Shown one piece after another: positions 1 to 10,883 of a stretch of DNA of 64,000 bases. This DNA is from Haloechinothrix alba. Its GTDB lineage: Bacteria > Actinomycetota > Actinomycetes > Mycobacteriales > Pseudonocardiaceae. A model generated the notes under the pieces. It was given only the letters and a program-made list of their open reading frames with translations, searched no databases and was not told where the DNA came from. A program made the translations under genes and the position numbers. Where the stretch lies: the NCBI RefSeq assembly GCF_900188115.1, contig NZ_FZNW01000008.1, positions 1 through 64,000 on the forward strand, written 5' to 3'. Positions within the stretch are counted from its first letter, which is position 1. Every line of letters starts with the position of its first letter.

Positions 1-87
1 TACGGCCACCACAGCCCCACCGCCCTCATCGCCATGATCTACCTCTGCGCCGGAGGCATCACCATCACACTCCCCACACAAACCTGA
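1..87 (+). CDS. C-terminal fragment of an unidentified protein
   Basis: Frame 1 is open from the window edge and ends at TGA 85-87, giving the last 28 residues of a protein. The tail holds a hydrophobic stretch (IAMIYLCAGGITITL) and ends LPTQT. It is too short to assign. A transposase or membrane protein tail is possible, but that is a guess. The gene would converge on the M48 protease gene, with a palindromic repeat between them. Confidence 0.4.
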   Translation, partial: YGHHSPTALIAMIYLCAGGITITLPTQT

Positions 88-95
88 GGAGTCCC

Positions 96-142
96 CTGAA
101 TGACGCTTTCAGTCCGTTACGTGGACTGAAAGCGTCATTCAG
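96..142. repeat. Palindromic repeat element, short (47-nt) form
   Basis: Two perfect 20-nt arms (96-115, CTGAATGACGCTTTCAGTCC, and its reverse complement at 123-142) enclose a 7-nt loop. The same arms recur at 26987-27063 and 39566-39642, each time with an extra central unit. This copy lies between two convergent genes, so the hairpin could end transcription from both sides. No T-tract follows either arm. Confidence 0.9.
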
Positions 143-150
143 CGCACCCG

Positions 151-2118
151 TCAGGTTGTCGGCACGCCGCCTGTTCCGGGGCCGCGCACGCCTTCCAGCG
201 GCGGAAGCGGGCAGTGCAACAGGGCGCACACCGTGCGCAGCAGCTCGGCTTCCTCGACAGTGACCACGCCGTCGTGGCTGATCACCTCCACCATGCTCGC
301 CACGACGTGCTGCTTCTCCCTGCTGTCCAACCCGTCCAGCGCGGGCCAGATCGCGTCGAGCTCGATGAGCCCCTGCTCGGGCAGGCGGAACGGAATCCGC
401 GCGTTCGGCAGCAGCCGTGCCATGCCCGCGAGGTAGGCCGCCTCCGCCGCCTGGGCACCGTCCTGCCCGGCCCGAGCCAGTACGGCGAGCAGCTTCGCGA
501 TCGCCTCGGCGTTGCCCGCGAGCGTGTGCCGTCGCGGGGAGCGCCACGGCGAGCTGTGATGGATCGCCTCGTACAGCTCCCTGTGCAGCAGGGTGCCCAG
601 GCAGTACTCGAACATGCTCAGCCTGCCGTCCGCACCGATGAGCTCGGCGGCGCTGTCCATGATCGGGTTGAGCTCGTTGCTGTGCCGGTTCCGCAGTGCC
701 GAGAAGGCGACCTCCAGCAACGGCAACCGCAACCCCGGGTCCAGCTGGGCAAGGTCCTGCGCCTCGCTCAATGCGGCGTCGGCCATCTGCTGGCCGTACC
801 TACCGGCGAGCGCCTGGTGCTGCTGGGTGCGTACGTCCTGTTGCTCCGAGAACAGCAGCCCGAACACGATCGGGACCACACGTTCGTGGTCGCGCACCCC
901 GTTCATCAGCTCTTCGGGAATGCGCCGCAGGATCTCACCCGCCTGCTGGTAGGAGGCCGCTTCCGGGGAGCCGATGTCTGCCACGACGTCCTGCGACTGC
1001 ACAGGGACCCGGTGTCCCTGCGCGCCGCCCGCCTCCGGCGCGGCCGGTGCCTGGCCTGCCGGTGCGGCACCGGATGCCAGTCCCTCGGTGAGCCCTTTCG
1101 CCTTGTCCTCCTGCATTCCCGACGGTGGAGCCGAGGACCATCGCTTCGAGAGCTCGTCGAGCTCGGCCGGGTCGAACGAGGGGTCGAGCATCTTGATGCG
1201 CTCGTGCAGCGGCGGGTGGGTCGCGAACGCGTTGGAGAAGTTCATGCCCTCACCGAAGAGCATGTGACTGACGTCCTCGACGTGCCCGTCCCGGAGCTTC
1301 GACCCCTCGTCGATGCCTCCGATCTTCTTGAGCGCACCCGTGAGGCCCTCGGTCTGGCGGGTGTACTGCACGGCCGAGGCGTCGGCGAGGTACTCCCGCT
1401 GCCGCGACACCGCTGCCTTGATCAGCCTGCCCATCAGCACACCGATGTAACCGACGATCAGTGCACCGAGCGCGACCATCAGGATCGGTGCGGCGTTGCG
1501 TCCGCGAGCGGAGTACAGCCCGATCCGCGCGGCGACGGCCAGGGCCATGATGCCGAACAGCACCCCCATCAGGCGGATGTTCAGCCGCATGTCCCCGTTG
1601 ATGACGTGGCTGAACTCGTGCGCGATGACACCCTGGAGCTCGTCGCGGTTTAACCGTTCGAGCGCGCCGCGCGTGACCGCCACCGCCGAGTCCGATGGCG
1701 ACCAGCCTGCCGCGAAGGCATTGATCCCGCCTTCCTGCGCGAGCACGTACACCTCGGGTACGCCGACGCCGGAGGCGATGGCCATCTCCTCGACCACGTT
1801 ACGCAGCCTGCGTAGCTGCGGGTCGCGGGTGTCATCCGGTACGTAGACTCCTCCCAGCTTCCGCGCGACAGCGCCGCCCCCGCCGTTCTTGAGCGAGGCC
1901 ATGCGAACCAGCGAGGTCAGGCCGATGATCGCCATCGTGACCGCGCTGATGACGATGATGGCGGTGAGCAGGTCCGCAACCGGCGCGGACCAGACGTCGA
2001 ACGCGGTCAGCGCGATCAGGTTGACCAGCAGGACGATGCCCAGTACGGCGGTCAGGAAGAGCAGCACCAGCCGGTGCGAGATGCGCCGCACCTGGTGCTG
2101 GCGTTCGAAGAAGTTCAT
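151..2118 (-). CDS. M48-family (HtpX-like) membrane zinc metalloprotease
   Basis: Membrane-bound zinc endopeptidase of the M48/HtpX type, expected to take part in membrane-protein quality control. Hydrophobic segments lie at about residues 18-40, 48-70, 183-198 and 211-232. The zinc-binding HEFSH motif is at 167-171, and the downstream glutamate lies in the SRQREYLADA stretch near residue 242. At 655 aa it is about twice the length of typical HtpX. The second half, from about residue 330, is a Pro/Ala/Gly-rich linker followed by a helical region that I do not recognise. The start is 25 nt after the lemA stop, so the two genes are probably one transcript. LemA/M48 pairing is common in bacteria. 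The protease class is secure; the substrate is unknown. Confidence 0.9.
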   Translation of the reverse strand: MNFFERQHQVRRISHRLVLLFLTAVLGIVLLVNLIALTAFDVWSAPVADLLTAIIVISAVTMAIIGLTSLVRMASLKNGGGGAVARKLGGVYVPDDTRDPQLRRLRNVVEEMAIASGVGVPEVYVLAQEGGINAFAAGWSPSDSAVAVTRGALERLNRDELQGVIAHEFSHVINGDMRLNIRLMGVLFGIMALAVAARIGLYSARGRNAAPILMVALGALIVGYIGVLMGRLIKAAVSRQREYLADASAVQYTRQTEGLTGALKKIGGIDEGSKLRDGHVEDVSHMLFGEGMNFSNAFATHPPLHERIKMLDPSFDPAELDELSKRWSSAPPSGMQEDKAKGLTEGLASGAAPAGQAPAAPEAGGAQGHRVPVQSQDVVADIGSPEAASYQQAGEILRRIPEELMNGVRDHERVVPIVFGLLFSEQQDVRTQQHQALAGRYGQQMADAALSEAQDLAQLDPGLRLPLLEVAFSALRNRHSNELNPIMDSAAELIGADGRLSMFEYCLGTLLHRELYEAIHHSSPWRSPRRHTLAGNAEAIAKLLAVLARAGQDGAQAAEAAYLAGMARLLPNARIPFRLPEQGLIELDAIWPALDGLDSREKQHVVASMVEVISHDGVVTVEEAELLRTVCALLHCPLPPLEGVRGPGTGGVPTT

Positions 2119-2143
2119 CTACAGCCCGTCTCGACTCGAACGA

Positions 2144-2746
2144 TCAGAACGATACCTCGGGGGCCTCGCGCTTCCCGGGATCATCCACTTCGAGCAGTGC
2201 GGCCGCCTCGAAGCCGAACATCCCGGCGATGAGGTTGCCCGGGAAGGCCTCGCGCTTGTTGTTGTAGGCCATCACCGCGTCGTTGAAGCTCTGCCTGGCG
2301 AAGGCGACCCGGTTCTCGGTCGAGGTCAGCTCTTCGGACAGCTGCATCATGTTCTGGTTGGCCTTGAGGTCCGGGTAGGACTCGGACAGCGCGAACAGCT
2401 TGCCGAGCGACTGGGTCAGCATGTTCTCGGCCCCGGACAGCTCCTGCATGGCGTTCGGGTCACCGGGGTTGTTACGTGCCTGGTCCTGCGCGTCGACCGC
2501 GCCCGAGCGGGCGGAGACCACTTCCTCGAGCGTCTCCCGCTCGTGCTGCATGTACCCCTTGGCAGTCTCGATCAGGTTCGGGATCAGGTCGTGGCGCCGC
2601 GTCAGCTGCACATCGATCTGCGCGAACGCGTTCTTGTACGCGTTGCGGAGCCGGACCAGTCCGTTGTACGTCGAGATCACCGCGAAGACGATGATCCCCG
2701 CGAGAAGCAGCACCCCGACCAGCGTCAGGATCAAAGCTATCCCCAT
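2144..2746 (-). CDS. lemA: LemA family protein
   Basis: A 200-aa LemA-family protein: one N-terminal membrane anchor (residues about 2-25, ILTLVGVLLLAGIIVFAVI), then a long helical domain with family-type sequence (VQLTRRHDLIPNLIETAKGY, and FNDAVMAYNN followed by the FPGNLIAGMFGF end). The biochemical role of LemA proteins is unknown; they are often encoded beside M48 proteases or TPM-domain proteins. The ATG at 2746 is preferred over an ATG 24 nt upstream because GGAGGAGAG stands 4 nt before it. It is the first gene of a two-gene unit with the M48 protease. Confidence 0.9.
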   Translation of the reverse strand: MGIALILTLVGVLLLAGIIVFAVISTYNGLVRLRNAYKNAFAQIDVQLTRRHDLIPNLIETAKGYMQHERETLEEVVSARSGAVDAQDQARNNPGDPNAMQELSGAENMLTQSLGKLFALSESYPDLKANQNMMQLSEELTSTENRVAFARQSFNDAVMAYNNKREAFPGNLIAGMFGFEAAALLEVDDPGKREAPEVSF

Positions 2747-2866
2747 GAAACTCTCCTCCAAAGCGGGCACACCACATACCCGTCAATTCGGTCACCGTGG
2801 CTACGCGGCACACGATACGCCCAGGTAGTCGACATGCGCGTCGACCTGCGCCATAACGCTGCGACG

Positions 2867-2872
2867 AGCCTA
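2867..2872 (-). promoter_or_regulatory. Candidate -10 box for lemA
   Basis: The 350-nt gap 2747-3096 between sufT and lemA holds no credible gene. The only signal seen is TAGGCT on the minus strand, about 120 nt upstream of the lemA start. No convincing -35 box accompanies it. Confidence 0.3.
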
Positions 2873-3096
2873 GCATCGGCTGTGCGGCCGCGGTCGCACA
2901 TGCGAGATCGCACCGCAGCGAACGGGACGACGTGGTGTACCGCCAGAAGAGAGCCGAATATGCGTTCGATAGCTTGTTGCCGTGCCAGGGCTCGTGACGG
3001 CCGGCTCCTACGCCGGGTAACGACCGCCACCGCCCCGGCCGGCGGCCACGCTAGCGCAGCGAGGACGACCGGCCTCCGCTGCCCTCGCCGTTCGGG

Positions 3097-3519
3097 TCAC
3101 ACCGTGAAGCCGAGCGCCCTGAGCTGCTCGCGGCCTTCGTCGGTGATCTTCTCCGGGCCCCACGGCGGCGTCCACACCCAGTTGATCTCGTAGTCGGAGA
3201 CGACGGCTGCGTTGCCCACGAGCACCGAGGACGTCTGGTCCTCGATGACGTCGGTCAGCGGGCACGCCGCCGACGTGAGCGTCATGTCGATGGTGGCTAC
3301 GTTGCTCTCGTTCACCCGGATGCCGTAGACAAGACCGAGGTCGACGACATTGATGCCGAGCTCGGGGTCCACGACGTCGCGCATCGCTTCCTCGACGTCC
3401 TCGATCTTGGCCACCTCGCCCGTCGCGGGCGCATCCTGCTCCGGCAGGTCGGCAGCCGTACGCCCGGCGCGCGGATCGGTTGTTGCGGCTTCAGGCGCCT
3501 GTTGCTGGTCCTGGGTCAC
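3097..3519 (-). CDS. sufT: SufT-type Fe-S assembly factor (DUF59/MIP18 family)
   Basis: A 140-aa protein with a Gln/Ala-rich N-terminal tail of about 35 residues and a DUF59 domain from about residue 40: VVDPELGINVVDLGLVY, then the TSAACPLTDV cysteine motif and a WTPPWGPEKIT motif. In the family this protein helps cluster maturation or transfer in the SUF pathway. Its GTG start overlaps the sufU stop by 4 nt (GTGA), so the two are translationally coupled. It is the last gene of the suf operon, as in mycobacteria. Confidence 0.92.
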   Translation of the reverse strand: MTQDQQQAPEAATTDPRAGRTAADLPEQDAPATGEVAKIEDVEEAMRDVVDPELGINVVDLGLVYGIRVNESNVATIDMTLTSAACPLTDVIEDQTSSVLVGNAAVVSDYEINWVWTPPWGPEKITDEGREQLRALGFTV

Positions 3520-3992
3520 GTCACTTCAACTCCATTCGCTTCCGGACTCTGCCCGGCCTCAACGAGCGCGGACTTGAACGCCATCCACCCGAGAAGGGCG
3601 CATTTCACCCGCGCAGGGTACTTGGCGACACCGGCAAAGGCGACGCCGTCGGCGAGTACGTTCTCGTCGGGCTCGACCTGGCCTCGCCCCTGCATGAGCT
3701 CAACGAACGCCTCCATGGTGGTACAGGCTTCCCGTACGGTACGCCCGGTGACCAGCTCGGTCAGCACCGAGACCGAAGCCTGGCTGATCGAGCATCCCTG
3801 GCCGTCGTAGGACACGTCGGTCACACGCGACTCGCCGTTGTCACCGTCCACCTTCACACGGAGCGTGACCTCGTCACCACACGTGGGGTTGACCTGGAAC
3901 GACTCGCCGTCGTAAGGCTCGCGCAACCCCCTGGCGTTCGGGTTCTTGTAGTGATCCAGGATGATCTCCTGGTACATGCTCTCCAGCTGCAC
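3516..3992 (-). CDS. sufU: SufU, zinc-dependent sulfurtransferase / Fe-S scaffold
   Basis: A 158-aa SufU/IscU-type protein that takes sulfur from SufS for delivery to the SufBCD scaffold. The ligands expected for zinc are visible: Cys38 and Asp40 (PTCGDEV), Cys67 (GQGCSISQAS) and Cys131 (PARVKCALLGW). An insertion of about 20 residues between the second and third cysteine is typical of SufU rather than IscU. The GTG at 3992 was chosen because it gives the standard QLESMYQEIILDHYKNP start just after the sufS stop (gap of 4 nt). An open frame continues upstream but only through sufS in another frame. Confidence 0.95.
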   Translation of the reverse strand: MQLESMYQEIILDHYKNPNARGLREPYDGESFQVNPTCGDEVTLRVKVDGDNGESRVTDVSYDGQGCSISQASVSVLTELVTGRTVREACTTMEAFVELMQGRGQVEPDENVLADGVAFAGVAKYPARVKCALLGWMAFKSALVEAGQSPEANGVEVT

Positions 3993-3996
3993 GGCG

Positions 3997-6127
<2,131 letters not shown>

Positions 6128-6192
6128 GTGTGTTCGTTTCCTACTCTCACCGCTTGCCGGAACGTGATGGGTATGTGGGGACGTGCCCGGTA

Positions 6193-7404
6193 CTACGCGT
6201 TGACCGCTTCGAGCTCGGCCTCGATGGAGGCCTCCAGGCGCTCGCGCACCTCGGGAACGTCGATCTTCATCAGGATCTCGTGGAAGAAGGCGCGTACGAC
6301 GAGCCTGCGAGCCTGGTCCTCCGCGATCCCGCGGGACTGCAGGTAGAACAGCTGCTCGTCGTCGAACCTGCCGGTCGCGCTCGCGTGCCCCGCTCCCTCG
6401 ATCTCGCCCGTCTCGATCTCCAGGTTGGGCACCGAGTCGGCACGCCCACCTTCGGTCAGCACCAGGTTCCGGTTGAGCTCGAAGGTGTCCGTCGCCTCCG
6501 CCGCGGCGCGGATGAGCACATCCCCGATCCACACCGTGTGCGCGCCGTCACCCTGCAGCGCTCCCTTGTAGAGCACGTTCGACTTGCAGTGCGGCCGCGC
6601 GTGGTCCACGAACAGGCGGTGCTCCTGGTGCTGCCCCGCGTCGGCGAAGTACAGGCCGAGCATCTCGACGTCGCCACCGGAGTCGCCGAACCGGGCCGTC
6701 GGCGACACGCGAACGAGGTCGCCGCCGAGCGTGACGACGGTGTGCTTGAGCGTGGCGTCCCGTCCCAGCGCGAGATGCTGCTCGGAGACGTGCACCGCGT
6801 CGTCGGCCCAGTCCTGGACCGAGACCACGGTCAGCTTCGCACCGTCGCCGACCACGAACTCCACGTTGTCGGCGACGGTCCCGGACCCGACGTGGTCCAG
6901 CACCACGGCAGCCTCGCCGAACGGCTCCACCCGGATCTGCACATGACCGTAAGCCGTCCTGCCCTCACCGGGGCCGGTGACCCGGACCGTCGCAGGCTTG
7001 CCCAGCTTCGTGTCGCCAGGAGCCGTCACGACCGTCGCGTGGGTGAACGAGCTGAACGCCTGCGCGGCCACCCTGTCGCTCGGCACGCCGGCCTGACCGA
7101 GCCGCCCGTCGGCGCGATCGACCGTCTCCACGGTGATCTCCTCGGGACCGTCCACGTCCACGACGGCCTTGCCGTCGGCGACAGCACTGCCGTCGTGCAA
7201 CCCGCGCAGGCGCTTCATCGGGGTGAAACGCCAGTTCTCCTCACGTCCGCCGGGCACCTCGAAGGCCTCGACGTCGAACCCGGTGAATCGCTCCCCCCGG
7301 GAGGCGGCCGGAACGGCCGCCTCCACGGCGGTGGCGACGTTGTCGTCGGTGCCGGACGCGGAACCGGCACCCGAGTGGTCTTCTTCCACACCCGTGGCTG
7401 TCAT
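6193..7404 (-). CDS. sufD: SufD, Fe-S cluster scaffold subunit
   Basis: A 403-aa member of the SufB/SufD beta-helix family, partner of SufB in the SufBC2D complex. The conserved C-terminal core is visible: HARPHCKSNVLYKGAL, then GHASATGRFDDEQLFYLQSRG and AFFHEIL. The N-terminal 40 residues are variable. Its ATG shares one base with the sufB stop (TGATG), which implies coupled translation. The annotation is secure from sequence and position. Confidence 0.95.
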   Translation of the reverse strand: MTATGVEEDHSGAGSASGTDDNVATAVEAAVPAASRGERFTGFDVEAFEVPGGREENWRFTPMKRLRGLHDGSAVADGKAVVDVDGPEEITVETVDRADGRLGQAGVPSDRVAAQAFSSFTHATVVTAPGDTKLGKPATVRVTGPGEGRTAYGHVQIRVEPFGEAAVVLDHVGSGTVADNVEFVVGDGAKLTVVSVQDWADDAVHVSEQHLALGRDATLKHTVVTLGGDLVRVSPTARFGDSGGDVEMLGLYFADAGQHQEHRLFVDHARPHCKSNVLYKGALQGDGAHTVWIGDVLIRAAAEATDTFELNRNLVLTEGGRADSVPNLEIETGEIEGAGHASATGRFDDEQLFYLQSRGIAEDQARRLVVRAFFHEILMKIDVPEVRERLEASIEAELEAVNA

Positions 7405-8870
7405 CAGCCGACGGCTCCTTCCATTTGCAGTTCGATCAGGCGGTTGAGCTCGAGCGCGTACTCCATGGGCAGCTCCCGTGCGATGGGCTCCACGAAGCCA
7501 CGCACGATCATCGCCATCGCCTCGTCCTCGGTCAGCCCCCGCTGCATCAGGTAGAACAGCTGGTCATCGCTGACCTTGGACACCGTCGCCTCGTGCCCCA
7601 TCGAGACGTCGTCGTTGCGGATGTCGACGTAGGGGTAGGTGTCCGAACGCGAGACCGTGTCCACCAGAAGGGCATCGCACTTGACGGTGGAGCTCGCGTG
7701 GTGCGCGCGCTTGGCGACCTTGACCAGGCCGCGGTAGGACGTCCGGCCCCCGTTGCGCGCGACCGACTTGGACACGATGGACGAGGAGGTGTGCGGGGCG
7801 AGGTGCTCCATCTTGGCCCCGGCGTCCTGGTGCTGGTTCTCGCCCGCGAACGCCACCGACAGCACCTCACCCTTGGCGTGCTCGCCGGTGAGGAACACCG
7901 AGGGGTACTTCATGGTCACCTTCGAGCCGATGTTGCCGTCGACCCACTCCATGGTGGCGCCCTCTTCGGCCTTGGCCCGCTTGGTGACCAGGTTGTACAC
8001 GTTGCCGGACCAGTTCTGGATCGTGGTGTACCGGCAGCGCGCGCCCTTCTTGCACACGATCTCGACCACGGCGGAGTGCAGCGAGTCCGAGTCGTAGATC
8101 GGCGCCGTGCAGCCCTCCACGTAGTGCACGTAGGCGTCCTCGTCGACGATGATCAACGTGCGCTCGAACTGGCCCATGTTCTCGGTGTTGATCCGGAAGT
8201 AGGCCTGCAGCGGGATGTCCACGTGCACGCCCTTCGGCACGTAGATGAACGAGCCGCCGGACCACACGGCCGTGTTCAGCGCCGAGAACTTGTTGTCCCC
8301 AGCGGGAATCACCGAGCCGAAGTACTCCTCGAACAGCTCCGGGTAGTCCCGCAGTCCGGTGTCGGTGTCCAGGAACAGCACGCCCTGCTGCTCCAGGTCC
8401 TCGCGGATCTGGTGATAGACGACCTCGGACTCGTACTGGGCTGCCACACCGGCGACCAGGCTCTGCTTCTCCGCTTCGGGGATGCCGAGCCGGTCATAGG
8501 TGTTCCTGATGTCCTCAGGCAGGTCGTCCCAGCTCTGCGCCTGCTTCTCGGTGGAACGCACGAAGTACTTGATCGAGTCGAAGTCGATCTCCGAGAGGTC
8601 GGCGCCCCAGGTCGGCATCGGCTTGCGGTCGAAGAGCTTCAGGGCCTTCAGACGCCGTTCCAGCATCCACTCGGGCTCGTCCTTCTTCTGCGAGATCTCC
8701 CGGACGACATCCTCGTCCACCCCGCGGCGCGCCTTGGCGCCGGCGTCGTCGGAGTCGGACCAGCCGTACTCGTACTTACCGAGCGCCGCGATCGTTTCCT
8801 CTTGGGACAGCTGGTCCTGCCCCGCGGTCGCAGGCGCCGCTGTGGTGGGTTGCTCTGGAGCGGCAGTCAT
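7404..8870 (-). CDS. sufB: SufB, Fe-S cluster scaffold subunit
   Basis: The 488-aa core scaffold of the SUF system, highly conserved from about residue 30 ([12 protein letters not shown]). Hallmarks are [44 protein letters not shown] and the C-terminal [12 protein letters not shown]. The length matches an intein-free SufB; the mycobacterial orthologue often carries an intein and none is present here. The start overlaps the end of sufR by 4 nt (ATGA). With sufD it forms the cluster-building scaffold. Confidence 0.97.
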   Translation of the reverse strand: MTAAPEQPTTAAPATAGQDQLSQEETIAALGKYEYGWSDSDDAGAKARRGVDEDVVREISQKKDEPEWMLERRLKALKLFDRKPMPTWGADLSEIDFDSIKYFVRSTEKQAQSWDDLPEDIRNTYDRLGIPEAEKQSLVAGVAAQYESEVVYHQIREDLEQQGVLFLDTDTGLRDYPELFEEYFGSVIPAGDNKFSALNTAVWSGGSFIYVPKGVHVDIPLQAYFRINTENMGQFERTLIIVDEDAYVHYVEGCTAPIYDSDSLHSAVVEIVCKKGARCRYTTIQNWSGNVYNLVTKRAKAEEGATMEWVDGNIGSKVTMKYPSVFLTGEHAKGEVLSVAFAGENQHQDAGAKMEHLAPHTSSSIVSKSVARNGGRTSYRGLVKVAKRAHHASSTVKCDALLVDTVSRSDTYPYVDIRNDDVSMGHEATVSKVSDDQLFYLMQRGLTEDEAMAMIVRGFVEPIARELPMEYALELNRLIELQMEGAVG

Positions 8871-9634
8871 GCGGGCTCCCCTCCGTTCGGAGTTGGTGCT
8901 TGTCTACCCTGCGGGTCCTCCGCGGGTACGTGCGTGGTGCACGCGGCGTCCCCGCGCGCAATGGTTGCCAGGCGCTGCACATGCGTTCCGAGTAGCTCGG
9001 CGAACGCCTCGGTTTCCGCTTCGCACAGCTGTGGAAACTCCGCGGCCACGTGAGCGACGGGACAGTGGTGCTGGCACAGCTGTTCCCCGACACCCACTTC
9101 GGCTGTCGATGCAGCGTAACCCTCCCGGGACAGGGCTCCCGCCAGCGCCTCCGCCCGTCCCTCGAGATCGGGCTGACCGGCGACCGTGTCGCGGTACGGG
9201 CCGACGAGTTTGGCGACGCGGTGTTCGGCGAACCGTCGCACCGCCTCCTCGCCACCGTGCTCGGCGAGGAACCGGATCGCCGACACGGCGAGATCATCGT
9301 ACGCGTGCCCGAACCTGGCCCTGCCGACATCGGTCAGCAGGAACAGCTTCGCCGGGCGCCCCCGGCCTCGACGCGCTCGAGCGGGAGCATCCCGCGTGTC
9401 GGCCTCCCCGTCGGCGAGCAGGGCGTCGAGATGACGGCGCACCGCGGTGGGGCTGATACCGAGCGTGTGAGCCACCGCTCCCGCGGAGATCGGGCCCTGC
9501 TCCAGTAACAACCGAGCCACCTCGTCGCGAGTACGGCCGTCGTGGGTGACCTGCGCGGGCACGCCAGCACCTGCATGGTCACGTGGGTCACGGCCATGCT
9601 CGGTCGACTCGCTGACGGCTTCGCGTAATTTCAC
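8867..9634 (-). CDS. sufR: SufR, Fe-S sensing repressor of the suf operon
   Basis: ArsR/DeoR-like winged-helix regulator of 255 aa, first gene of the suf operon. The winged helix covers about residues 32-100 ([21 protein letters not shown], then [10 protein letters not shown]). The C-terminal part has the cluster-binding cysteines: CQHHCPVAH, a third Cys in FPQLCEAE and another in the DAACTTHVP end. The GTG at 9634 is preferred to an upstream in-frame ATG at 9727 because it sits directly on the operator and 8 nt after a CACACT -10-like box, as expected for a leaderless message. The mycobacterial homologue represses its own operon when it carries a cluster. By inference the same holds here. 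Confidence 0.9.
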   Translation of the reverse strand: MKLREAVSESTEHGRDPRDHAGAGVPAQVTHDGRTRDEVARLLLEQGPISAGAVAHTLGISPTAVRRHLDALLADGEADTRDAPARARRGRGRPAKLFLLTDVGRARFGHAYDDLAVSAIRFLAEHGGEEAVRRFAEHRVAKLVGPYRDTVAGQPDLEGRAEALAGALSREGYAASTAEVGVGEQLCQHHCPVAHVAAEFPQLCEAETEAFAELLGTHVQRLATIARGDAACTTHVPAEDPQGRQAPTPNGGEPA

Positions 9635-9645
9635 AACACAAGTGT
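9631..9645 (-). promoter_or_regulatory. Probable SufR operator
   Basis: On the minus strand the site reads ACACT-TGTGT-TGTGA. This fits the ACACT-N5-TGTGA form that I recall for the mycobacterial SufR site. It contains the dyad ACAC-AA-GTGT (9636-9645 on the plus strand). The last TGTGA covers the proposed GTG start of sufR, so a bound repressor would block transcription start. Binding is inferred. Confidence 0.7.
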
Positions 9646-9852
9646 GTCGTATTTCCGTCCCGACGGCAAAGCCGACCCTGCATCGGGTGAGGCACATCAC
9701 TATCGCAGTCCGGATGCGCCGGGCCACGTGCCTGCCGGCCGCCGCAGGCGCGGGCCGGAGCGCGAGCCTTCGTCGCCCGACACTTTGCGGTCAACCACGC
9801 GCGGTAGCGCCGGGAAGGCACCGCCGACCAGCGGTGGATGACGGCGACGTTT

Positions 9853-9858
9853 TACCCT
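9853..9858 (+). promoter_or_regulatory. -10 box for the ABC transporter operon
   Basis: TACCCT ends 8 nt before the GTG at 9867, the spacing of a leaderless or nearly leaderless transcript. No clear -35 is seen. It faces away from the sufR promoter. The intergenic stretch 9635-9866 contains nothing else recognisable. Confidence 0.45.
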
Positions 9859-9866
9859 TGGTAGTT

Positions 9867-10883
9867 GTGAACGAGCCCGCGACCCCATCCCTACGCCTGG
9901 CCGACGGGGATCTGCCCGCGGCATCGGCGCGGGACGGTACCGGTGACCGGGCGGACGCCGCGACGCCTGCACTCGAGATCACCGGAGTGGTCAAACGGTT
10001 CGGCACCGTCACCGCCGTGAACGGTATCGGGCTCACCATGCGCCGGGGGCACCTGCTTGCGCTGCTCGGCCCGAACGGGGCCGGTAAGACCACCACCGTC
10101 GAGGTATGCGAGGGCCACGCCCGCCCGGACGCGGGAACGGTCCGGGTGCTCGGCCGGGATCCGCAGACCGAGCGTGCCGCGCTGCGCAGCAGGATCGGTG
10201 TCATGCCGCAAGGCGGCGGCGCGTTCCCCGGGGTACGGGCCGAGGAGATGCTCCGGCTCGTGGCCAGCTGCGCGCGTCACCCCCTCGATGTCCCGTGGCT
10301 GCTCGACACCCTCGGTCTGCGGGAGTGCAGGCGCACCCCGTTCAAGCGCCTGTCCGGGGGCCAGCAACAGCGCCTGTCACTGGCCTGTGCCATCGTCGGC
10401 AGGCCGGAGCTCGTCTTCCTGGACGAGCCGACCGCCGGTATGGACCCGCAGGCCCGCCTCCTGGTGTGGGACCTGCTTTCCGCCCTCCGCGCGGACGGCG
10501 TGAGCATCCTGCTCACCACGCACATGATGGAGGAAGCCGAGACGCTGGCCGACCACGTCGTGATCGTGGACGCCGGCCGTGTCATCGCCGACGGCTCACC
10601 GCGAACGCTCACCGCGACCGACCCGAACGTCGGGCACATCCGGTTCCGCGCGAAGGCCGGACTCGATACCGGGTTGCTCACCGCAGCCCTCCCGGAGGAC
10701 TACCTGGTGCGCGAGCTCACGCCCGGTACCTACCGCGTGGACGGCCACGTGGACCCGCAGGTCGTGTCCACCGTCACGGCGTGGTGTGCCCAGCAGGGCG
10801 TGCTCGCCGAGCACCTGCACGTCGGGGGGCGCGACCTCGAAGAGGTCTTCCTCGAGCTGACCGGACGGGAGTTGCGGTCGTGA
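9867..10883 (+). CDS. ABC-2 type transporter, ATP-binding subunit
   Basis: A 338-aa ABC ATPase of the DrrA/CcmA-like export group. Residues 1-35 form an Ala/Asp-rich leader, then the domain starts at LEITGVVKRFG. Walker A is LLGPNGAGKTTT, the signature is RLSGGQQQRLSLA, Walker B is LVFLDEPTAGMD and the switch histidine is in LLTTHMMEEAE. The C-terminal 90 residues are the usual DrrA-type extension. The GTG at 9867 is chosen because of the adjacent -10 box. It overlaps the permease gene by 4 nt. In mycobacteria the equivalent pair lies between sufR and the ctaA homologue. The substrate is unknown. Confidence 0.9.
   Translation: MNEPATPSLRLADGDLPAASARDGTGDRADAATPALEITGVVKRFGTVTAVNGIGLTMRRGHLLALLGPNGAGKTTTVEVCEGHARPDAGTVRVLGRDPQTERAALRSRIGVMPQGGGAFPGVRAEEMLRLVASCARHPLDVPWLLDTLGLRECRRTPFKRLSGGQQQRLSLACAIVGRPELVFLDEPTAGMDPQARLLVWDLLSALRADGVSILLTTHMMEEAETLADHVVIVDAGRVIADGSPRTLTATDPNVGHIRFRAKAGLDTGLLTAALPEDYLVRELTPGTYRVDGHVDPQVVSTVTAWCAQQGVLAEHLHVGGRDLEEVFLELTGRELRS

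Noticed and set aside
65-1653. Long open frames opposite the M48 protease gene and across the first repeat
   Set aside because: They are GC-rich shadow frames with Arg/Pro/Ala-rich, non-protein-like sequence; the M48 frame has clear motifs.
2737-3030. A 97-codon ORF upstream of lemA
   Set aside because: No Shine-Dalgarno sequence, Arg/Ser-rich random composition, and it overlaps the lemA start.
7404-8870. Intein in SufB, as in mycobacteria
   Set aside because: The 488-aa sequence is continuous through the usual insertion region.
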